Below, one piece after another: positions 26,592 to 33,072 of a DNA stretch of 33,842 nucleotides. The DNA comes from Streptococcus sciuri (GTDB lineage Bacteria > Bacillota > Bacilli > Lactobacillales > Streptococcaceae): assembly GCF_024814375.1 (NCBI RefSeq), contig NZ_JANUXX010000011.1, forward strand, positions 1 to 33,842. The letters run 5' to 3'. Below the pieces are notes generated by a model. It did no database searches. It was not told where the DNA came from and saw only the letters and a program-made list of their open reading frames with translations. Position numbers and translations under genes: made by a program. Each line of letters opens with the position of its first letter. The first letter of the stretch is position 1.

Positions 26592-26621
26592 TTGATTTTT
26601 TATTTTGTATTATTATATAAT
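26592..26621 (+). promoter_or_regulatory. rgg promoter
   Basis: TTGATT (26592-26597), 18-base spacer, TATAAT (26616-26621). Its -10 overlaps the -10 of the opposing operon within ATTATATAAT, so the two promoters cannot be occupied together. Confidence 0.7.
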
Positions 26622-26640
26622 ATGAGTCACATACCTATAT
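26612..26640 (-). promoter_or_regulatory. divergent promoter of the peptide-radical SAM operon with candidate Rgg operator
   Basis: On the minus strand TATAAT occupies 26617-26612 but the -35 position (26640-26635, ATATAG) is far from consensus, which suggests an activator is needed. Immediately upstream of the -10 is the inverted repeat TATGAGTCACATA (26621-26633), a plausible binding site for the adjacent Rgg dimer. Leader to the peptide start is about 32 bases. Confidence 0.55.
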
Positions 26641-26662
26641 TTTTGTAACGGATATACAACAT

Positions 26663-27532
26663 ATGAAAAATTTAACAGGAAAAGTTTTTAAAATAATAAG
26701 AAATTCAAAACAAGTGTCACTTAGACAGGCCGCTGGTAAATGTATTTCTGCGGGGCAACTTTCAAGATTTGAGAGAAATGAATCTCATTTAACAGTAGAT
26801 GTTTTTTTGAATTCCTTAAAAAGAATGAATGTCTCTCTTGAAGAGTTTCAGTACCTTTATAATAGTTATTATCAAATAAATGATGTTCGTTTATCAGAAG
26901 AATTATCTGAAGCTTATGTGTCTAAGAATATGGCAAAATTGAATAAGATGTTAGCCTGTAGTCGAAAGCTTATGGATGAAGCGTCAGATTCACTAGAATT
27001 ACGAACGCATACTCTAAATTGTATTGTTATTAAAACTATAATGGCTTACTGTAATAGTGATACAACAGTGACAGAGCATGAAATAACATATCTTATGGAA
27101 TATCTATTTTCGGTTGAGGAATGGGGAAGGTATGAGTTATGGCTATTTACAAATACTGCTGGTGTTTTATCTATTGAAACTCTGGATACTTTTTCTTCGG
27201 AGATGTTAAAGCGAACACAGCTGTATTACAGTAATTCAAACAATAGAAGAAAAATACATCAAATGCTTTTAAATGTTATTAATCTTTCAATTTCTCGTGG
27301 AAGAAATGATATTGCAATAAAATATATTGCACATTTAGATAAATTAAATATTTTAGATACTGACATGTATGAAAAACTTCTTTTGAAATATAATAAAGCT
27401 TATTATAGTTATAGTAATGGCAATAACAAAGCCCTAGATGTTATGAAACGGTGTGCTGAGTTCCTGGATTTTATTGATTGTGAAGATCTTTATTTGCGTT
27501 TAAAAGATGAAATAATCACTCTAGAATCTTGA
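26663..27532 (+). CDS. Rgg/GadR/MutR-family peptide-sensing transcriptional regulator
   Basis: 289 residues. An XRE-type helix-turn-helix occupies residues about 5-62, with the Rgg signature SAGQLSRFERNESHLTVDVF followed by LNSLKRMNVSLEEF. The rest is a helical repeat domain that in this family binds a short imported peptide. Rgg proteins act as activators or repressors of the divergent target, usually a small-peptide gene and its downstream operon, and this is the arrangement here. The upstream ribosome-binding site is weak (CGGA), so its level may be low. Low GC and divergent orientation from the operon fit a self-contained acquired circuit. Confidence 0.9.
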   Translation: MKNLTGKVFKIIRNSKQVSLRQAAGKCISAGQLSRFERNESHLTVDVFLNSLKRMNVSLEEFQYLYNSYYQINDVRLSEELSEAYVSKNMAKLNKMLACSRKLMDEASDSLELRTHTLNCIVIKTIMAYCNSDTTVTEHEITYLMEYLFSVEEWGRYELWLFTNTAGVLSIETLDTFSSEMLKRTQLYYSNSNNRRKIHQMLLNVINLSISRGRNDIAIKYIAHLDKLNILDTDMYEKLLLKYNKAYYSYSNGNNKALDVMKRCAEFLDFIDCEDLYLRLKDEIITLES

Positions 27533-27574
27533 TGTTATGGATATGATACGTTTTTATAGTAATTTAGCAAAAGA

Positions 27575-27583
27575 TGGTAGAAT
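27575..27583 (+). promoter_or_regulatory. extended -10 promoter of the small cationic peptide gene
   Basis: TGGTAGAAT (27575-27583) is an extended -10 without a recognisable -35; the start would fall near 27590, leaving a leader of about 25 bases. Confidence 0.45.
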
Positions 27584-27613
27584 ACCTGTAGTTAATAGGA
27601 AAGGAGAATTGTT

Positions 27614-27703
27614 ATGGCTAAACCTACTATTCGTAAGGTGTCAAGCAGTAGAACAACTTGCTTTGTATCACCAAAACAATTGAAAAAAGATAAGAAGAAA
27701 TAA
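27614..27703 (+). CDS. 29-residue cationic peptide
   Basis: MAKPTIRKVSSSRTTC, then FVSPKQLKKDKKK. Preceded by AGGAG (27602-27606) seven bases before ATG and followed by its own terminator about 80 bases downstream. Nine Lys/Arg in the last half, one Cys, no signal peptide. Not recognised. Its closeness to rgg makes it a candidate substrate peptide of the radical SAM system or a small regulator; neither is shown by the sequence. An overlapping 49-residue frame begins at 27543 but has no ribosome-binding site. Confidence 0.55.
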   Translation: MAKPTIRKVSSSRTTCFVSPKQLKKDKKK

Positions 27704-27783
27704 TGCATCTTTTTCATCGAAAATACTGCAGTATGTATAAAATATTGGTAGTATGATTGAAGAGACAAATTGTTTTTATATCC

Positions 27784-27818
27784 AATGAGTTCTCACAGGT
27801 TGTGGGAACTCATTTTCT
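27784..27818 (+). terminator. Rho-independent terminator after the cationic peptide gene
   Basis: AATGAGTTCTCAC (27784-27796) pairs with GTGGGAACTCATT (27802-27814), 13 bp with one wobble, loop AGGTT, followed by a T-rich stretch. Confidence 0.85.
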
Positions 27819-27836
27819 ATTATTTGTTAAGCTTTC

Positions 27837-27950
27837 TTTAGTTTATTGATGACACTATTTTGTACTGTTGGAAACCACGATAAATAAGCTTCTAGAACTT
27901 CTTTTTTGATAATTAGATGTTCTAGAAGATATGTGATTATTTTTAGGGGT
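27837..27950 (-). pseudogene. decayed coding fragment (C-terminal piece of an unknown protein)
   Basis: On the minus strand the frame ending at TAA 27837-27839 reads TYLLEHLIIKKEVLEAYLSW then FPTVQNSVINKLKKA. It is protein-like in composition but no start or ribosome-binding site is seen, so it is a remnant. A transposase tail is possible but I cannot assign a family. The surrounding 27815-28255 stretch otherwise holds no clear gene apart from the doubtful frame at 28047. Confidence 0.3.
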
Positions 27951-28046
27951 AAGCTAGTGAGCTTAAGTAAAGTCTCAGTCAAGCTTATAATGATAGCTGT
28001 AGCTTAATATCCTCAAAAATGAAACTGATGAAAAGGTTTTGAAAAA

Positions 28047-28220
28047 ATGTTCGACGCAATAAATACAAAATTTCTAAGTTTAAAAAGTCAAACGTTCTTT
28101 TCGATTATTAGAGATAAATTGAAATATGTTGATTCGAAAGTTAATCAGGTTAACATAGAACCCCCATTATTAAAGCGTGAATATTATAGCGATCTGTCTA
28201 AAGAAATGATATAAGTTAGA
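28047..28220 (+). CDS. doubtful 57-residue open frame
   Basis: MFDAINTKFLSLKSQTFFSI onward to a stop at 28218-28220. Only a weak AAGG lies 11 bases upstream. Composition is protein-like (mixed hydrophobic and charged), but there is no recognisable domain and it lies in a degraded stretch. Listed because the region is otherwise empty. Confidence 0.2.
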
Positions 28221-28255
28221 ATAAAAAGTATACTTACTAAAACAAGTAGACTACA

Positions 28256-28294
28256 AAAAAGCGGTCTTCAACGAAAAGTTGACAACCGCTTTTT
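28256..28294 (-). terminator. bidirectional terminator, serving the doc/abrB pair
   Basis: AAAAAGCGGT (28256-28265) pairs with ACCGCTTTTT (28285-28294), with inner TTCAAC/GTTGA pairing. T runs occur on both strands. On the minus strand it starts just after the toxin stop codon. Confidence 0.85.
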
Positions 28295-28296
28295 AA

Positions 28297-28704
28297 TTAT
28301 AATTTAGTTATATTTCCATCTTGTTTGAGAAAATGAATCATTGTTTCCTTTAATTCTTCGAAGTCCCCCTGAAATGTAGCAATTTCAATTGTCTTTTCCA
28401 AACCATCACTTAGTGAGAGATGGGATTGATAGCCATTCATTGCCAGAAACATATGCAATGCAAGAACAGCAGTTCGTTTATTGGCGTTGTAAAAAGGATG
28501 TTTCTTAATCAAATTTATCCAAATAATGGTAGCCTTGCTGTAAATATCTGGATAGAGCGTTTTTCCAAAAATCTCTTGTTTAGGCTGTTCAACAATCATC
28601 TGCAAGCTATTAAGGTCAGCTATTCCAACGGGTTCTTTGGGAGAATATTTGCCAATAACCATGACATTGATTTTGATAATATCTTCAGCAGTTAGATATT
28701 TCAT
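28297..28704 (-). CDS. doc: Doc/Fic-family toxin (death-on-curing)
   Basis: 135 residues, the size of Doc. The catalytic loop is H69-P-F-Y-N73-A-N-K76-R77-T-A, matching the Doc pattern HxFx(D/E)ANKR apart from Asn at position 73, where the metal-binding acid normally sits. Doc of phage P1 phosphorylates elongation factor Tu; Fic relatives add AMP. The start codon overlaps the antitoxin stop (ATGA), the usual toxin-antitoxin coupling. The Asn may reduce Mg binding and activity, or be a tolerated variant. Confidence 0.88.
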   Translation of the reverse strand: MKYLTAEDIIKINVMVIGKYSPKEPVGIADLNSLQMIVEQPKQEIFGKTLYPDIYSKATIIWINLIKKHPFYNANKRTAVLALHMFLAMNGYQSHLSLSDGLEKTIEIATFQGDFEELKETMIHFLKQDGNITKL

Positions 28705-28922
28705 CTATCTACCAATTCTTTCAAGAGTTCATCGTATTGGTTCATTGCTTTTTCTAGTTCTCTGTCGAAATCAAATTTTGGTTCGGCTTTACGAATGATG
28801 ACATTATTCCCCGAAGTGATAAATTCGATTTCTTCACCAATTTCTGCTCCGAGTGTCTCTTTAATTTTATTGGGAATGGTGATGACAGTGCTATTTCCAG
28901 TTTTTCTCAAGATAACATTCAT
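28701..28922 (-). CDS. AbrB/SpoVT-type antitoxin of the Doc pair
   Basis: 73 residues from ATG 28922, preceded by AGGAGGT; an open frame reaches to 29000 but the extra 26 residues precede the ribosome-binding site. The N-terminal swapped-hairpin DNA-binding fold is visible (VILRKTGNSTVITIPNKI then LGAEIGEEIEFI), and the C-terminal tail (FDFDRELEKAMNQYDELLKE) is a helix suited to blocking the toxin. Phd or a MazE-like protein normally pairs with Doc; an AbrB-type partner is less usual but known. It probably represses its own promoter. Confidence 0.87.
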   Translation of the reverse strand: MNVILRKTGNSTVITIPNKIKETLGAEIGEEIEFITSGNNVIIRKAEPKFDFDRELEKAMNQYDELLKELVDR

Positions 28923-28947
28923 GGTTCTACCTCCTTTTGTATATACA

Positions 28948-28953
28948 TTATAA
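28948..28953 (-). promoter_or_regulatory. -10 element of the antitoxin-toxin promoter
   Basis: ATTATA on the plus strand is TATAAT on the minus strand, 26 bases before the antitoxin start. A poor -35 (TTTACT region) lies about 17-19 bases further upstream. Confidence 0.55.
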
Positions 28954-28999
28954 AATGAACTTACAAAAAAGTAAAGTAAATACATGATTTTCTCAACCA

Positions 29000-29398
29000 C
29001 ATAAGCTCCGAAAACAGATTTTGGGTAATCTAATGGTAATCTGTTAAGACCTAGTTTTAAGAGCGATTAAGCTAGAATGGCTATTTTGCTTTATTGAGGT
29101 AATCTGCAAACTTTTTAATGGATTGTTTTTCCCCTGATTTTGTAGCACGGCTATAAGTATCTAAAGTCATCCAGTCATTTTGATGACATCATGTAGTCAT
29201 TAAAAATCCTTGTACGGACAATGTCAGCCACCGTGTCTGATACGGGAAATCTAGAGTTCATCTAAGAATATAATACTAGGACTTTGCGAGCTCAGACAGT
29301 GCATACACACTATCGTAAAAATAGAACTATCAGCAAAGGTCAAACTGACACTTTTGAACTGATGTTTTGGTTTAATTTTGGGGAGAATCCCCAAACTC
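29000..29398. mobile_element. integration scar C (att-like head, recombinase stub, conserved tail)
   Basis: Head CATAAGCTCCGAAAACAG... at 29000-29030 ends in GGTAATC, followed by TAAT and a second GGTAATC. From about 29039 to 29210 it is nearly identical to scar A. Stub at 29081-29173 (minus). The tail ends in the perfect palindrome TTGGGGA-GAA-TCCCCAA. It separates the Doc pair from the ABC module. Confidence 0.8.
29081..29173 (-). pseudogene. C-terminal stub of a tyrosine recombinase (copy C)
   Basis: Reads the same 30 residues as copy A (WMTLDTYSRATKSGEKQ...). The near identity of A and C, with B different, means A and C share a more recent origin than B. Confidence 0.7.
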
Positions 29399-29439
29399 CT
29401 GTGCATCTTATATGTTGATTTTTGCAACTTATAGACCAA

Positions 29440-30283
29440 ATGAACATAAATTTTATTGATGGAGTTATACTAATAATATCAAACGTGACAACAGAAGACT
29501 TCATAAAGTTTAAAATTTTGAACCCACTCATATACTTACAGGAACTTGTGAAAATTATTGCTTCTGACTTATGGTTTTCAGAAGATTCATATTATTTTGC
29601 TTTGTCAGAAATAAAACAAGAGAATGCTTTAATTAGCTCTAACATCAGTCATTTGTTGAACAAAATTATTTGTACAAACTATAAACGAGGAGGGAATGTT
29701 CCATTTGAAAGTTATAAAGAGTGGTTTTATAAAGTATTATCTTCAATGAGTTGTATGACAATCTCTAATCAAATTGAAAAAAGTGAAGATTTCTCTAGAA
29801 ATTGTGCAGATTTCTCTGAATTAACAAGTAGTTCAAGTGGCGGAGTTCTTAGCTATAATGATGTCGATTTCTTCTATTCATATATCAAGTTAGCACTTTC
29901 AGATATTCCCAACTTTTCTAGTTTTTATTTCTTACAAAATTTTTCGAATCATATTAATAAAAGATTGAAGAAGTTGAGGAATTCGGGTATTTATTATACA
30001 TTTTGCTTTTGTAAATATCATAGAGAATATGTAGAGTTTTTTTATCGTTATCTCCATAAATGAAACAGTTCCAAATTGTTATGACTATATTATTGATGAA
30101 CTAACTGCTATTTACAGAGCTTATGATTATTGTGAAAATCATGATACTGGAGTGCGAGAATTTAAAGAAGATTTGTGCGCAATATATTTGACAGACGCAT
30201 TTATTGAGAGTAATATTCCCGAATTTACTTCTGCTCAAAGAGATTTTGTTAATAAAATAATTTTGATGTTAGGTGGTGATTAA
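29440..30283 (+). pseudogene. truncated and frameshifted gene of unknown function
   Basis: Frame 29440-30063 stops early; removing one T from the run of seven at 30037-30043 extends the frame to a stop at 30281-30283, two bases before the ABC ATPase start. The restored protein would be about 280 residues, acidic and Ser-rich, ending FVNKIILMLGGD. The start has no ribosome-binding site and abuts scar C, so the 5' end is probably missing as well. I do not recognise the family. Tight coupling to the ABC genes suggests a former operon partner. Confidence 0.6.
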
Positions 30284-30284
30284 A

Positions 30285-31152
30285 GTGAATAATGTTTTTG
30301 AAATATCAAATATTACCAAATCATTCAAAAATAAACAAATATTAAAAGGTGTTGACTTGGTTGTGAACAAGGGTGATATCATTGGACTTTTGGGTTTGAA
30401 CGGTGAAGGAAAGTCCACTTTAATAAAAATAATTTTAGGTATACTTTCTCAAGATTGGGGAGGTTAAGAGGAATTTCGAGATTAAATCTGATGTTGGGGT
30501 TATGTTACAGGAAATTTCTATGCCTGAGAAGATGAAGGTCTACGAATGGTTAGATATGGTGAAGCGCTTTTCAACCAATTCCAAATCAGTCGAAAGTGTT
30601 TTAGATAGTGTTAACTTAAGAACAGTAAAGAATAAATATTGTGACTCTTTATCAGGTGGACAACAAAGACGAGTTCAATTTGCTACTGCGATAATTAATA
30701 ATCCTAAAGTGCTTATATTGGATGAACCAACAGTAGGGATGGATGTCGTATCAAAAAAAGCATTTTGGGAGACGTTAAACACGTTTTCGTTCAGTAAAGA
30801 TTTGACAATAATCTTAATTAGTCATGATATGGAGGAAGTTTCTGAATTCTGTAACAGAGTACTTATTTTGTCAAAGGGGCTATTAGTTTTAGATAGTAAA
30901 ATGACTAATGTTCAGGGTAAAATCGAAAAACGTTCATCATATTCAGTAGATAAGAGTCAAATAACTCAAAAACAATTAGAAGAAATTAAAAAATTTAGTT
31001 TTGAAGAGACTGATTCTGAAATAAAATTTAAGTATCAAATGATAGATGAAGTAGTATCTGTAGGGAAAATTCCTATTTCGATTATAAAAAAGAATCAAAG
31101 TAAGCTACGTCAATATTTTATGGAGGTATTAGAAAATGTTCCAATCGAGTAG
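30285..31152 (+). pseudogene. ABC transporter ATP-binding protein, frameshifted
   Basis: GTG 30285 with AGGTGG upstream opens the frame, which stops at 30467 after GILSQDWGG. Removing one base in GATTGGGG (30453-30460) rejoins it to the frame that runs to 31152, giving GILSQ-D-GEVKRNFEIKSDVGVMLQ. The restored protein has Walker A GLNGEGKST, signature LSGGQQRR, Walker B VLILDEP and the H-loop SHD. As read, the ATPase would lack a usable N-terminus unless frameshifting occurs or the base is a sequence error. It overlaps the permease start by 17 bases. Confidence 0.85.
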
Positions 31153-31879
31153 ACTTTTCTTCTTAATATGGTTAGATATAAAAAGGGTTTTTAGAGATAC
31201 CAAATATGTATTATTCATCATTGCTTTGCCTGTTATTTTTTATATTATATATACAGCGATTTTTCCTAAGAATGCTAATGTTAACGGTGTACCGTGGTCA
31301 GAGTATTGTTTAATTTCTATGATTGCTTTTGGTATTATGGGGAATGCAATCAATCTCCTTGGTACTAAAATTGCAGATGAACGAAAGAAAAAATGGTATA
31401 CTTATTTGAAAGTATCTCCAGTTAATTCTATTTATTATGTAATTAGTCATGTATTTTCATATTTGTTGATCTCGGTTGCTTTTACATTCCTTATGTTTGT
31501 AATTGCCTACCTTTATAAAGGAATCAATTTAGGAGTACTTGAAACGATTAATATAGGAATTACATTAAATACTGGAAGTGTTGTGTTTTTAATTATGGCC
31601 TTGCTAATCGGTAGATTAGATAGTTTGTCTCAACCAATCGGAACCATAACATATTTAGTACTTTCTTTTTTAGGTGGTTTATGGATGCCAGTGGCAGCTA
31701 TGCCCAAATTTCTTTCTCAGATTGCAACTTTCTTGCCATCATATAACTACGCTCGCCTGGGGTGGCGATTGTTAGAAAATAAAGGTATTGATGTTAGATC
31801 TGAAACTATTCTCTTTATTTATATGATATGCTTCTTGGGAATCTATATCTTATTACAGAAAAAGGAGCAGGCTAATTAG
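31136..31879 (+). CDS. ABC-2 type transporter permease
   Basis: 247 residues with six hydrophobic helices (first about 23-45, last about 224-240) and the ABC-2 pattern GLWMPVAAMPKFLSQIATFLPSYNYARLGW between helices 5 and 6. It would form the membrane part with the preceding ATPase. Context with LytTR and DUF3021 suggests export of, or resistance to, a peptide, or signalling-linked transport. The gene itself is intact. Confidence 0.88.
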   Translation: MFQSSRLFFLIWLDIKRVFRDTKYVLFIIALPVIFYIIYTAIFPKNANVNGVPWSEYCLISMIAFGIMGNAINLLGTKIADERKKKWYTYLKVSPVNSIYYVISHVFSYLLISVAFTFLMFVIAYLYKGINLGVLETINIGITLNTGSVVFLIMALLIGRLDSLSQPIGTITYLVLSFLGGLWMPVAAMPKFLSQIATFLPSYNYARLGWRLLENKGIDVRSETILFIYMICFLGIYILLQKKEQAN

Positions 31880-31888
31880 GAGGCTTTT

Positions 31889-32404
31889 TTGAAAATAAAC
31901 GAGTACTTTGGAAATATATCTAAATTAGAGAAAATGTTGTCCAATTGGATTGATTTACCAGTCTCTTTAAACGTACGATCAGCAGAGGCGAAAAATATAA
32001 CATTTCTTTTTGAAAATTTTAGTGAGGAAGAGATCGTTAGTTTCTTTAAAGATAATATTCAACAGACTGAACATGTCGTTGTTGGTTATCGACAAAATGA
32101 CATTTATGGAGATATATTAGGGAAATGCGACTATCAGGATGTGCTGTATTTTGAAGGTATTGGTGATAAGGTATTTGCTTATGCTGACAATCTCACTTTG
32201 CGTCTAAAAAATAAGTTGTATGAGATAGAAGAGTTCAGCAAATTATATGTGAGAATTAGTAAATCTTTTATTGTTAATATATTAGTTGTAGAAAAAATTT
32301 ATCCTTCTCTGAATGGAAAATTTATCATCGAATTAACAGATGGTCAAAACTTAACGGTTTCTCGAAAATATAAAAAACAATTTTTAGAGTACTTGGAGGG
32401 TTAG
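31889..32404 (+). CDS. LytTR-domain transcriptional regulator
   Basis: 171 residues from TTG 31889, five bases after a perfect AGGAGG. No receiver domain; a short N-terminal segment precedes the LytTR DNA-binding domain (about 70-170, with DVLYFEGIGDKVFAYA and the FSKLYVRISKSFIVNI and SRKYKKQF patterns). Stand-alone LytTR proteins paired with membrane inhibitors control bacteriocin and competence genes in streptococci (HdrRM, BrsRM). The membrane partner here is the next gene, overlapping by a base. Confidence 0.88.
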   Translation: MKINEYFGNISKLEKMLSNWIDLPVSLNVRSAEAKNITFLFENFSEEEIVSFFKDNIQQTEHVVVGYRQNDIYGDILGKCDYQDVLYFEGIGDKVFAYADNLTLRLKNKLYEIEEFSKLYVRISKSFIVNILVVEKIYPSLNGKFIIELTDGQNLTVSRKYKKQFLEYLEG

Positions 32405-32406
32405 TG

Positions 32407-32796
32407 GTGAAATACTTAAAAAAACTTCTACTCTTGCTTTGCATTGGTGCAATCTATAATCTATATTTTACTCTTATAAATTCAAGTTTAACGTCTTGGA
32501 TCAATATGATTGTATTCATAGTATTCGGATATGTAGAGGTGCTTGCTTTAGAGTTATTATTTAAATACTCCATTAAATTTCAAAAAAACATCTATATCCA
32601 AATACTTACTATATTTTTAATATCTAGTATAGTTGAAATAGCATATATGCTGGTTACTGGTTTGAGTTTTACTATAGCAGTCCATTTTGTTTTGCTAGGA
32701 ATACCTATTACAATCATTGGTTTATTGTATTGGAAATATTATGTTGATAAAATTGAAAAATTATTAAGAGACAAAAAATCTAATCTATCGAATTGA
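32407..32796 (+). CDS. DUF3021-type membrane protein, partner of the LytTR regulator
   Basis: 129 residues, four hydrophobic helices, GTG start at 32407 with GGAGGG (32395-32400) upstream; a GTG at 32404 overlaps the preceding stop. DUF3021 genes are regularly found directly behind LytTR genes, and I infer that it holds the regulator inactive at the membrane. The charged tail KIEKLLRDKKSNLSN is cytoplasmic. Confidence 0.8.
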   Translation: MKYLKKLLLLLCIGAIYNLYFTLINSSLTSWINMIVFIVFGYVEVLALELLFKYSIKFQKNIYIQILTIFLISSIVEIAYMLVTGLSFTIAVHFVLLGIPITIIGLLYWKYYVDKIEKLLRDKKSNLSN

Positions 32797-32834
32797 TTTT
32801 CATCATTAACATTGCTATTCTAGTTTCTCAATAA

Positions 32835-32865
32835 CATAAACTCCGAAAACGAGTTTTTGGTAATC
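32835..32865. repeat. att-like head D, right edge of the accessory region
   Basis: CATAAACTCCGAAAACGAG... ends in GGTAATC and is followed by TAAT and another GGTAATC, matching the heads at 21711 and 29000 with few changes. No recombinase stub follows, so this is the rightmost junction with chromosomal sequence. The rest of 32797-33005 shows no gene. Confidence 0.7.
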
Positions 32866-33005
32866 TAATGGTAATCCATTGTTTGTAAGATTAGATTATA
32901 AGTACCTATATTCAATGAAAACGAATTTTGAAAGCTTGGTTTAATAGGCTTTTACAGATATTTGATTTTTGTTACCCATAAAAAGATAAAAAAACCTAAA
33001 ATCAC

Positions 33006-33036
33006 TTGACAAAATCGGGGGGGGGGGGGGTAAAAT
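33006..33036 (+). promoter_or_regulatory. promoter with a 14-G tract in the spacer (phase-variation candidate)
   Basis: TTGACA (33006-33011), then AAAATC, 14 consecutive G (33017-33030), then TAAAAT (33031-33036). The spacer is 19 bases with 14 G; 12 G would give the ideal 17. Length change by slipped-strand pairing would switch transcription of the surface protein downstream. Confidence 0.8.
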
Positions 33037-33072
33037 GTAGTTAGAAATATCCAAAAGGAGAAAAACACAACT

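Noticed and set aside
27543..27692. 49-residue frame overlapping the cationic peptide gene
   Set aside because: No ribosome-binding site before its ATG at 27543, whereas the 27614 start has AGGAG at ideal distance.
29251..29531. Minus-strand frames of 62-63 residues over scar C
   Set aside because: They cross the conserved scar tail and hairpins, have no ribosome-binding site and do not persist in scars A and B.
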